A program made the position numbers and the translations under genes. Shown here one piece after another: positions 12,272 through 18,127 of a stretch of DNA of 18,127 nucleotides. The notes under the pieces are model-generated. The model saw only the letters and a list, made by a program, of their open reading frames with translations. It was not told the DNA's origin and searched no databases. This DNA comes from Bacteriovoracaceae bacterium UBA1511 (lineage in GTDB: Bacteria; Bdellovibrionota; Bacteriovoracia; Bacteriovoracales; Bacteriovoracaceae), in assembly GCA_002323535.1 (NCBI GenBank), contig DCQT01000006.1, positions 1 through 18,127 on the forward strand, written 5' to 3'. Each line of letters starts with the position of its first letter. Within the stretch, counting starts at the first letter, position 1.

Positions 12272-13929
12272 TGTCAAAAAAATCTTTTATCATTTCATTA
12301 ATCGGGCGACCGAATGTAGGTAAGAGCTCCATTTTTAATCGTTTGATGAACAAATCTACTAAGGCGATAGCTCATGATATGCCAGGTGTCACTAGAGATC
12401 GGCATTATGGCCACTTTAAATTTGATGCCTTTGATGAGAAAGAAAACCTTTTCGCTCCTGAGGGTGTGCTAATTGATACAGGAGGGTTTTACCCCGAGGG
12501 TGTTGAAATTGATGAATCATCAAAAAATACAGATCACTTTTTTAATTTGATGACAAAACACGCGGAGCTGGCGATCGACGAGAGCGACCTGGTCTTAATG
12601 GTGTGTGATATACGAGAAGGACTACTACCTTATGATGAGTCAATTGCGAACTACGTTAGAAGTAAGCAAAAAAAGTTTTTTGTTCTTTTAAACAAGTTTG
12701 ATGGGTCCCACCTTGAGGATGAAATCGTTCAGTTTTATTCACTTGGTGTGGAAGAGGATCAAATTTTTCCAGTGTCGGCCAGTCATGGACTTGGTGTAGA
12801 CTTTCTTCGTGCAAAAATAAATGAAGAGGCGCTATTTAGCGTTAATACAAAAAAAGAAGATGGACTTGCCGTTCAAAGAGGAATAATCCCACGAGAAAAA
12901 GTTATTTCAAAAGTTGCAATTGTTGGGTCTCCGAATGCGGGGAAATCAACTCTGCTTAATGCTCTTGTTGGTGAGGAAAGAGCATTGGTTTCAGATATTG
13001 CAGGAACGACTGTAGACCCCATTGAAGCTTACTTTGATATTTACTTTGGTAAAGAGGTTGATGATTACGACCCTTTGAAATTTGTTGCTAAACAGAAAGT
13101 AAAAAAAGCGACTATAGAGGAAGTTGTTGAAAAGCATCTTGCGGAGGCAGAAAGCAAAGATGAAAATATCGATGAGGCTGAAACTGAGTTACCTGAAATA
13201 AAGCAAGAAGGGTCGTTTTGGCGCTCAGTGCAGATCATAGATACGGCGGGGATTAGAAAACAAAGTTCTGTAAAAGAGCTCGTTGAATCACAATCTGTTT
13301 TTAGAGCTCTAAGAAGTATCTCTGATTGTGAGATAGTGATTCATTTAGTTGATGTTGTAAAAGGGATAGGACATCAAGACAGAAGACTCATTGATATTGC
13401 GATTGAGAAAGGAAAATCAGTCATCGTTTGTTTGAATAAGTTTGATCTTATATCTGAAGATCTTAAAGATGAGAAAAAGAAAAAAGAATGGCTATTGGAT
13501 ATTAGAGCAAAAATCCCTTGGTTAAATCATTGTGATATTATTCTTCTTTCAGCGAAGTACAAAAAACATCTCAAAAAGTTAAAAGAATCGATCAAAAAAA
13601 CGGTAAAAATTAGAAACAAGAAAATCTCTACAGGAGAGCTTAATAGAGCAATCTTCGAACTTGTTGAAAGTCACTCTATTACTCTTGGTGGACGAGGCCA
13701 AAAAAGATTTAAAGTTAAATACGCATCGGTCATAAAAATGAGTCCTCCAACAATATTGATGTTTGCTAACAGAAGTCAGGGGATTCCAGATAATTACAGG
13801 CGGTACCTGCAAAACGGCTTAAGAGATTACTTTATGCTTGATAACACTCCGATCCATTTAATTTTTAGATCTGGTGATGAAAATAAAGTTAAGCAAGCTG
13901 TAGATAGAGATCAACGATCACCAGTTTAA
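12271..13929 (+). CDS. der: GTPase Der (EngA) with an insert in the second GTPase domain
   Basis: Der has two tandem GTPase domains and a KH-like domain and assists 50S assembly. From GTG 12271 it is 552 residues against a usual 440-490. Domain 1: GRPNVGKS (12-19), DTGG (69-72), NKFD (141-144). Domain 2: GSPNAGKS (219-226), GTTVDPIEA (normally GTTRDSI; Arg is Val), DTAG (324-327), NKFD (389-392), SAK (427-429). The KH-like end has SPPTILMFANRSQGI and YRRYLQNGLRDYF. A highly charged, Glu/Lys-rich insert of about 57 residues lies between switch I and G3 of domain 2 (about residues 256-312, bases 13036-13206). GTG is preferred because GGAGGG (12258-12263) is correctly spaced, while the in-frame TTG 12256 overlaps it. 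The last 12 bp overlap the convergent membrane-protein gene. Confidence 0.96.
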   Translation: MSKKSFIISLIGRPNVGKSSIFNRLMNKSTKAIAHDMPGVTRDRHYGHFKFDAFDEKENLFAPEGVLIDTGGFYPEGVEIDESSKNTDHFFNLMTKHAELAIDESDLVLMVCDIREGLLPYDESIANYVRSKQKKFFVLLNKFDGSHLEDEIVQFYSLGVEEDQIFPVSASHGLGVDFLRAKINEEALFSVNTKKEDGLAVQRGIIPREKVISKVAIVGSPNAGKSTLLNALVGEERALVSDIAGTTVDPIEAYFDIYFGKEVDDYDPLKFVAKQKVKKATIEEVVEKHLAEAESKDENIDEAETELPEIKQEGSFWRSVQIIDTAGIRKQSSVKELVESQSVFRALRSISDCEIVIHLVDVVKGIGHQDRRLIDIAIEKGKSVIVCLNKFDLISEDLKDEKKKKEWLLDIRAKIPWLNHCDIILLSAKYKKHLKKLKESIKKTVKIRNKKISTGELNRAIFELVESHSITLGGRGQKRFKVKYASVIKMSPPTILMFANRSQGIPDNYRRYLQNGLRDYFMLDNTPIHLIFRSGDENKVKQAVDRDQRSPV

Positions 13930-14676
13930 AACGTAGTAAACCATTGTGGAGTATCCACTGCCAGTGAGGTCATCAAAGGCAGTGATACTACCAGTGGTTG
14001 CTCGGTATTTTTGAGTAAATTTATCGTGGAAATTGACACCATGGAACAAGAACTCTACTCCAATATAGGTAGTTTTAATTTCTATGGGAAACTCAAACCC
14101 GCCACCGATCCCAAACCCTAAGCCGCCTCCAGAAACATCCTCTAAGGAGCTTTGGTCTTCAAACTTCTCCGTTAGGTACCAGTATTCTAGTCTACCTGTG
14201 AAGTATGGAGTTGCGTAGGTTATAGCTGTTCCTAAATTAGATGTATCAATGTAGTAACGGTAACTCCAAAATGTTCTAAGTGCATTAACGTTAATTAAAC
14301 CTGGAGCATTTTGTGGAAAACCGACAGTTGGCCCATCAATGAAAAAATGGTGCTTTGAAAAGGTAAAACCTATTCCCATAGATACGTTGAAGCTCATAAA
14401 GTAGTTTAACTGTATACCTATTGAGGGAGGATCATTTGTGTAGGCAGCCCCTCGGTTTCCATCAAAGAAAGTACCCCCAAAACCAACTTCAAAACTAAAA
14501 AACCTTCCATATCGATAAAACCTTTCATCCTCGGCCATTTCCTTTTCGGTTATGTCCTCTGAAAAGTCAGAAAAGATATCGCCCCCTAGTTCAATATCGT
14601 CATCAACGAAGCCACCGAGCTGGGCAAATGATAATTGAGTTACACACAATAAGGTGAAAATTAAAAATAGTTTCAT
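13918..14676 (-). CDS. Predicted outer-membrane beta-barrel protein
   Basis: I do not recognise a named family. Residues 1-18 form a signal peptide (MKLFLIFTLLCV, cleavage after LSFA, mature start QLGG). An acidic segment follows (about 24-52, many Asp and Glu), then about 200 residues of alternating aromatic/hydrophobic and polar residues with Gly-rich turns (FFSFEVGFGGTFF, GIQLNYFMSFNVSMGIGF, GGGLGFGIGGGFEF, YIGVEFLFHGVNF). The chain ends VYYVLNW, a C-terminal aromatic typical of proteins inserted by the BAM complex. A small barrel of perhaps eight strands is likely. The start ATG (14676) overlaps the upstream gene's TAA as TAATG, so the two are co-translated. The 3' end overlaps der by 12 bp on the opposite strand. 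Transport, adhesion or structural role is unknown. Confidence 0.78.
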   Translation of the reverse strand: MKLFLIFTLLCVTQLSFAQLGGFVDDDIELGGDIFSDFSEDITEKEMAEDERFYRYGRFFSFEVGFGGTFFDGNRGAAYTNDPPSIGIQLNYFMSFNVSMGIGFTFSKHHFFIDGPTVGFPQNAPGLINVNALRTFWSYRYYIDTSNLGTAITYATPYFTGRLEYWYLTEKFEDQSSLEDVSGGGLGFGIGGGFEFPIEIKTTYIGVEFLFHGVNFHDKFTQKYRATTGSITAFDDLTGSGYSTMVYYVLNW

Positions 14677-15149
14677 TAAAAGTAAAAATGAATCGCTGAG
14701 TTAAATATATGGCTAGCTGAGGTCTCAAAAATAAACTCATCTATATTTGTCATCGAAATACCAGCTTCAAAACTAAGCCCAATGTGTTTAATTTCCTCAA
14801 AGAAAAACTCTGTTCCGAAATGAATAGAGCCCTCATAACCTGATGAAGAGGTTGTGCCGTTATAGGTTTGAAGGATACCACCTGATAATACTCCATAAAA
14901 TATAAGGTTGGGCTCAGAGACAATGCTATTATAATATCTAACCCCAAAGTTATAACTCGCCTCTTCAGTTCCTCTGTAAGAGAAGTAGGTCCCCATGGCC
15001 GACTTTTCACTAAAATGAATTTTTAGGGAGATGGCGGGTAGGTTTTGATAGGTTTGGCTTGTAGCGCCTAGTCCAAATCTTCCTGAGTTCTCAAATGAGT
15101 GGCAGGATAGACTAAAAAGTAGAGATAACCCAAATAAGTAGAATTTCAT
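14676..15149 (-). CDS. Predicted small outer-membrane beta-barrel protein
   Basis: The product from ATG 15149 is 157 residues with a signal sequence (MKFYLFGLSLLFSLSC, likely cleaved near CHS/FENSG; the SLSC is a poor lipobox). The remainder alternates polar and hydrophobic/aromatic residues with Gly turns (GRFGLGATSQTYQ, NFGVRYYNSI, IHFGTEFFFEE, GLSFEAGISM) and ends HFYF, the terminal Phe favoured by BAM substrates. This suggests a small outer-membrane barrel like its downstream partner, though I see no clear sequence identity between them. ATG 15149 is chosen over GTG 15152 because AAGGA is 6 nt from the ATG but only 3 nt from the GTG. It is the first gene of a two-gene operon driven by a good minus-strand promoter in the 15150-15249 gap. 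Confidence 0.72.
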   Translation of the reverse strand: MKFYLFGLSLLFSLSCHSFENSGRFGLGATSQTYQNLPAISLKIHFSEKSAMGTYFSYRGTEEASYNFGVRYYNSIVSEPNLIFYGVLSGGILQTYNGTTSSSGYEGSIHFGTEFFFEEIKHIGLSFEAGISMTNIDEFIFETSASHIFNSAIHFYF

Positions 15150-15172
15150 CACAAGTCCTTTTGTCTTATTTA

Positions 15173-15201
15173 ATGATAATATTGCTCTGAATTTTTGACA
15201 A
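15173..15201 (-). promoter_or_regulatory. Sigma70-type promoter of the beta-barrel gene pair
   Basis: Minus strand: -35 TTGTCA (15201-15196), 17-bp spacer, -10 TATCAT (15178-15173), each 5 of 6 to consensus. The start codon is about 24 bp beyond the -10. The -35 shares its bases with the -35 of the opposite promoter. Confidence 0.65.
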
Positions 15202-15224
15202 CTTTATGGGCAAGTTAATATTAT
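15195..15224 (+). promoter_or_regulatory. Sigma70-type promoter of the yfgM-like/bamB pair
   Basis: Plus strand: perfect -35 TTGACA (15195-15200), 18-bp spacer, -10 TATTAT (15219-15224, 5 of 6). AGGAG (15240-15244) then precedes ATG 15250. Transcription would start near 15231. It is back to back with the minus-strand promoter. Confidence 0.7.
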
Positions 15225-15249
15225 TAAGGCTTAAAAATTAGGAGTATAT

Positions 15250-15870
15250 ATGTCTTCGGATAGTCAAAATAGCACAGAGTTATTGATTAAGAAATTCATC
15301 ATTCTAGGCGTCATTGTCAGTATCATCGTTATAGGATGGGGATTTGTTCAAAAGGATAATCAGGGTAAAAAAATTGCTCTATCCAACAAGCTTCACTCAT
15401 TAGATGTAGATAAGCTAAGTAAATTATCAGATGGAAAAATTACGGGAAGAGAAATTCTCGATGATTTTAAGAGCCTTGTTAATGATTCAAAAACTCCTGA
15501 GGTTGCACTCGCATTTGCCTTAAAGTTTAACGACCAGCTTGTTAAAAAGAAAAATTACGAGTTGTCAGCAGAGCTTCTGTCGTCTTTAGAGGGTTCTGTT
15601 CAGGACGTTATTGCACGACAAGTATTATTATCCAGGTTAGCTTACTCTCACGAGGAGACAGGAAACTTTCAGAAAGCCACAGAAACTTTGAACACGGTTC
15701 TGTCGTTAAAGCACCTTGTTCTAGAGGATAAAACCTATTTTGACTTAGGGCGACTCTACATAAGACTAGGTAATAATGAAAAAGCAAAATCTTCGCTTAA
15801 TTATGTTATAGATAAATCAAAGGACACAGAGCTAGTAAAGTTAGCTAAGTATTTCCTGGCCAAAATTTAA
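15250..15870 (+). CDS. YfgM-like membrane-anchored TPR protein
   Basis: The 206-residue protein has a short cytoplasmic N-terminus, one membrane segment (about residues 14-34, KKFIILGVIVSIIVIGWGF), and a periplasmic helical region with tetratricopeptide-like repeats, the clearest at about 125-150 (LSRLAYSHEETGNFQKATETLNTVLSL) and 157-183 (YFDLGRLYIRLGNNEKAKSS). Anchor, size and repeats match the YfgM/TPR_21 family, an ancillary SecYEG-associated protein that passes exported proteins to periplasmic chaperones in E. coli. The next gene encodes BamB, as in the E. coli order yfgM-bamB-der, and der itself lies about 1.3 kb away here. Sequence identity to YfgM is not obvious by eye, so the call leans on architecture and neighbourhood. 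AGGAG precedes ATG 15250. Probably co-transcribed with bamB (gap about 22 bp). Confidence 0.7.
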   Translation: MSSDSQNSTELLIKKFIILGVIVSIIVIGWGFVQKDNQGKKIALSNKLHSLDVDKLSKLSDGKITGREILDDFKSLVNDSKTPEVALAFALKFNDQLVKKKNYELSAELLSSLEGSVQDVIARQVLLSRLAYSHEETGNFQKATETLNTVLSLKHLVLEDKTYFDLGRLYIRLGNNEKAKSSLNYVIDKSKDTELVKLAKYFLAKI

Positions 15871-15892
15871 AAGAAATTAAAAGGTGTATAGA

Positions 15893-17020
15893 GTGAAGTA
15901 TCTAGTTCTTTTGCTTATTTTCTCAGGCTGTTCGTCTGTTAAAACATATCTTCATAATAACTTAGAGCTGGTAACCAAATACAAAAAGCCAATCTTTAAG
16001 GTCGGGTGGAATAAGAATATCAGACCTTCTTACGAGACGGGAAATCTTCCGATAGTTTTTAACTCACCTGTGATTTATAAAAAAAGAATATTTGTTGGGC
16101 ACAATAAAGGATTTTTTCAGTCACATGACCTTTTAACTGGTAGACAACTCTGGTCAAAGTTTGATGGTGGACAGTATTACTCAAGCCCTGTAATTGTTGG
16201 TGAATCGGTTATTTATGGAACTAGTGAAGGTCGAGTTTATTCAAGAGATATTTTTGACGGAAAATTAAATTACGAAATTGTAGTAGGAGATCCTGTTGAA
16301 AGCAGCCCCGTGCACGTTAATGGCCGCTTGTTTTTTCATTTAAGAAATCATCAAGTTTTTTGCCTTGATGTTAAAACAGGGAAGACCTTATGGAGTTACA
16401 AAAAGTCCATAGCAAACACAACAACATTGCAATCAAGTTCCTCACCAGTAATTGATCAAAACTATGTCTTAGTTGGATTTGCTGATGGAACATTAGCAAG
16501 TCTGCGTATTGAGACTGGTGAGCTGCGTTGGGAGCAAGTTGTAGGTACTGGAAATAAATTTAATGACGTTGATACCTCGCCAGTTGTTATCGGGGAGAAA
16601 GTTTACGCGTATGCCGATGGACAGCAGTTAGTAGAAATTGATGTTAATTCAGGCGTAGTTACAAATAGATTAGACTATTTTCCATCAAGTGATTTTTACT
16701 CATTTGACAACAGAGTCTTCTTCGGTGACAAAAATGGAAAGGTTTACTTTATTAATAAGGACTCTGGAGATATCACTCCTTTTAATTTAGAAACAGATGC
16801 CTCTGTGAAGTATGTGAGACCTTGGAAAAATGGCATTGCTATTTTTGGTAGCAACGGGAAAATTAATTTCTATAAAGTAGAGAATAGTAAATTTGTTAAG
16901 TCTTCTAATGAGTCATTTCATATAGGCTCTAGAGGTTCCTCAATTATATCTTCACCAAAAGTGGATGGAGATAATCTAGTTGTGACCTCTAGCTTGGGGC
17001 GAATTGTTTATTTTAAGTAG
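15893..17020 (+). CDS. bamB: BamB-like outer-membrane assembly lipoprotein (beta-propeller)
   Basis: BamB is a periplasm-facing lipoprotein of the BAM complex that inserts beta-barrel proteins in the outer membrane. The signal is very short (MKYLVLLLIFSGC, lipid-bearing Cys13; FSGC is a relaxed lipobox). The rest is built of PQQ-like propeller repeats, each a strand pair with a D..TG..LW-type turn: DLLTGRQLW, DIFDGKLNY, DVKTGKTLW, RIETGELRW, DVNSGVVTN, NKDSGDITP and two weaker final ones, consistent with the eight-bladed BamB propeller. Recurrent SSPVI motifs (for example YYSSPVIVG, ESSPVHVNG, SSSPVIDQN, DTSPVVIGE) mark the same strand in each blade. GTG 15893 is preferred over GTG 15884 because AAGG (15881-15884) is 8 nt from the former and overlaps the latter. 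Neighbour yfgM-like and nearby der support BamB over other PQQ-repeat proteins. Confidence 0.85.
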   Translation: MKYLVLLLIFSGCSSVKTYLHNNLELVTKYKKPIFKVGWNKNIRPSYETGNLPIVFNSPVIYKKRIFVGHNKGFFQSHDLLTGRQLWSKFDGGQYYSSPVIVGESVIYGTSEGRVYSRDIFDGKLNYEIVVGDPVESSPVHVNGRLFFHLRNHQVFCLDVKTGKTLWSYKKSIANTTTLQSSSSPVIDQNYVLVGFADGTLASLRIETGELRWEQVVGTGNKFNDVDTSPVVIGEKVYAYADGQQLVEIDVNSGVVTNRLDYFPSSDFYSFDNRVFFGDKNGKVYFINKDSGDITPFNLETDASVKYVRPWKNGIAIFGSNGKINFYKVENSKFVKSSNESFHIGSRGSSIISSPKVDGDNLVVTSSLGRIVYFK

Positions 17021-17029
17021 ATAAAGTAA

Positions 17030-17848
17030 TTAGTCTCTTTTTGTAATTATTGTTTCTACATATCTTTGAAACCATCTTGAACCAACTCTATCAAGAGCTG
17101 CACTGATATTTTTTGTATTTGAATTTCTTTTTAAGGAACTGATTAAAAAATCATTAGTAAAAATGCTTATTTTTAAAATTGTCTCAAGGTTTTCTTTCTT
17201 TGGGTAAAGTGGGCTTCCACTCGATAGAGCATTTAGGTTTTCATAAATATAATAGTTACCACTAGAGCCAGTCTCACAAAGTTCATGAATCTCTTTTTTA
17301 GTTCTTTCGAGATGTAAAGATAAAGCAGTCTTAATATTTTCTCTGTAGTTAAAATTATTTTTATTTTTTGCTAAATCAAATACTGTTTTGGTTTTTTCTC
17401 CTGAATTCATAGGTAGGTGAAGCTCCGGAAAGAAAGCAGGCCTCTTAAGGGCATTTGTATAATGTGTATTCTCAGGGAGTTCTTTTTGCTCTTCGAGCAT
17501 ACTTATCCCAGTTTTTTGAATGACACCCATATTAATACTATGGAAGTGAGGGCACCTGTTGTTGATGATTTTTTTCCCTAAAATCTCACCCATTTGATGC
17601 ATTTGAGTATTAAGAATTTGAAAGTACAATTGTTTGTTATTAAGAGATTGCTTTTTATTTTTAAGTGGAGCAATACTCGCGATATCTCGATTTTGTAAAA
17701 TGACTGGAAGGCCTAGAATTTTAGGTGTTGTGTTTTGGCCAAGCTCATTGTTGTCATTGAACCTCGTCATATTTTCATTTATAAATTCAATTTGTCGATA
17801 ACTCGAACATGAGTATAGAACTGTTAATATCAATAAAGCCTTTTTCAT
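17030..17848 (-). CDS. Hypothetical lipoprotein
   Basis: I do not recognise this 272-residue protein. Residues 1-14 (MKKALLILTVLYSC) form a short lipoprotein signal with lipid-bearing Cys14, followed by Ser-Ser and a polar region. The mature part is Asn-, Lys- and Leu-rich and mostly helical by composition. It has three further Cys (one in NNRCPHFHS near residue 100, one in HELCETGSSGN near 193), a His-containing CPHFH patch that could bind metal, and a YYIYENLNALSSGSPLYP segment before a helical C-terminus. No enzyme motif is seen. The start codon has no clear Shine-Dalgarno sequence and falls in the loop of a small inverted repeat. The gene converges on bamB with a 9-bp gap and no terminator between. 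Confidence 0.7.
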   Translation of the reverse strand: MKKALLILTVLYSCSSYRQIEFINENMTRFNDNNELGQNTTPKILGLPVILQNRDIASIAPLKNKKQSLNNKQLYFQILNTQMHQMGEILGKKIINNRCPHFHSINMGVIQKTGISMLEEQKELPENTHYTNALKRPAFFPELHLPMNSGEKTKTVFDLAKNKNNFNYRENIKTALSLHLERTKKEIHELCETGSSGNYYIYENLNALSSGSPLYPKKENLETILKISIFTNDFLISSLKRNSNTKNISAALDRVGSRWFQRYVETIITKRD

Positions 17849-17857
17849 AGAGGCTTT
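17835..17857 (-). promoter_or_regulatory. Hairpin around the start codon of the hypothetical lipoprotein
   Basis: AAAGCCT (17835-17841) and AGGCTTT (17851-17857) form a 7-bp stem with a nine-base loop that contains the ATG (17848-17846). In mRNA it would hold the start codon in the loop. It could also reduce read-through from the upstream minus-strand gene, but there is no good T tract. Confidence 0.3.
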
Positions 17858-17919
17858 ACGGCTTTTTCTGCATCAATCCTAAGCTAATTTTTAGTTGTGG
17901 TTATTGTTTCCTGAGCTTA

Positions 17920-18127
17920 TTAGTCTAGATATTGAGGTGTGTTTTTGAGTGCAATTGATTGAAATCTTTGGAGGTTACTTGGCCCAATTACTTCAACTTG
18001 ATAATTACCTTTCGGTAGGGCTTTAAAAAATTGAGTCTTATTAGTGTGAGTATGAAATATTTTTTCATTGGCCTTAAAAATTTTGATCTCTACAAATTCT
18101 TGATTTTCATTTTTTAGGCCAATTCCT
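17920..18127 (-). CDS. C-terminal end of an unidentified protein (cut by window edge)
   Basis: The minus strand is open from the window edge to TAA at 17922-17920, giving the last 68 residues of a protein. The piece reads as a beta-rich domain: FVEIKIF, EKIFHTHTN, TQFFKALPKGNYQVEVIGP and a Gln/Leu tail ending TPQYLD. ALPKGNYQVEV resembles the strand-turn of carboxypeptidase-regulatory or PEGA-like extracellular beta-sandwich domains (LPPGTYTVEV type), so a secreted or envelope protein is possible. The rest is outside the window and the identity is unknown. It is followed by 71 bp and then the hypothetical lipoprotein gene on the same strand, so the two may be co-transcribed. Confidence 0.6.
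   Translation of the reverse strand, partial: GIGLKNENQEFVEIKIFKANEKIFHTHTNKTQFFKALPKGNYQVEVIGPSNLQRFQSIALKNTPQYLD

Noticed and set aside
13579..13812. 77-residue minus-strand open frame inside der
   Set aside because: Shadow of the conserved C-terminal KH-like domain of Der.
14750..15010. 86-residue minus-strand open frame inside the small beta-barrel gene
   Set aside because: Same strand but another frame; the chosen frame has a signal peptide, alternating strand pattern and terminal Phe, and this one has none.

Overview
The window looks like ordinary, densely packed chromosome from an AT-rich Gram-negative bacterium. Gram-negative envelope character comes from a BamB-type lipoprotein, a PlsB-type acyltransferase, two beta-barrel-like secreted proteins and several short lipoprotein signal peptides. 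The low GC, many lineage-divergent housekeeping proteins, and secreted lipoproteins including a zinc protease would suit the Bdellovibrionota (Bacteriovorax/Halobacteriovorax-like predators). That placement is inference from general character and was not tested by any search. I see no mobile element, CRISPR array, prophage, tRNA or rRNA.

Layout. Bases 1-1639 (minus) hold the start of tetrapyrrole synthesis, hemA then hemC, overlapping by 20 bp, with hemC running off the left edge. Bases 1762-6069 (plus) hold a small membrane protein, then a tight run: a CBS-less IMP dehydrogenase/GMP reductase-family gene, plsB, an unknown 158-residue gene, and infC with an apparent AUU start. A strong hairpin terminator separates infC from rpmI-rplT (6177-6802). 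A second terminator closes rplT opposite a minus-strand matrixin-like lipoprotein protease (6860-7717) and a transaldolase (7872-8510). Next come a secreted coiled-coil protein (8612-9319) and, on the other strand, a tyrosine-recombinase-fold protein that has lost most catalytic residues (9309-10265). Divergent from it is rnc-era-der (10431-13929). Two minus-strand outer-membrane-type genes (13918-15149) follow, then a back-to-back promoter pair and a YfgM-like/bamB pair (15250-17020). The right edge holds an unknown lipoprotein gene and the tail of another minus-strand gene.

How the genes fit together. infC-rpmI-rplT is the classical IF3/L35/L20 cluster. rnc-era and yfgM-bamB-der are both neighbourhoods known from E. 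coli. Here they are joined into one region, with the two beta-barrel genes placed between der and yfgM-bamB. RNase III, Era and Der act in rRNA processing and ribosome assembly; YfgM and BamB act in secretion and outer-membrane protein assembly.

I found no obviously new multi-gene system. The most interesting points are a catalytically degenerate Xer-like protein, a HemA lacking its conserved histidine and C-terminal dimerisation domain, an IMPDH-like enzyme whose flap resembles GMP reductase, a roughly 57-residue insert inside the second GTPase domain of Der, and several dyads or repeats at promoters.
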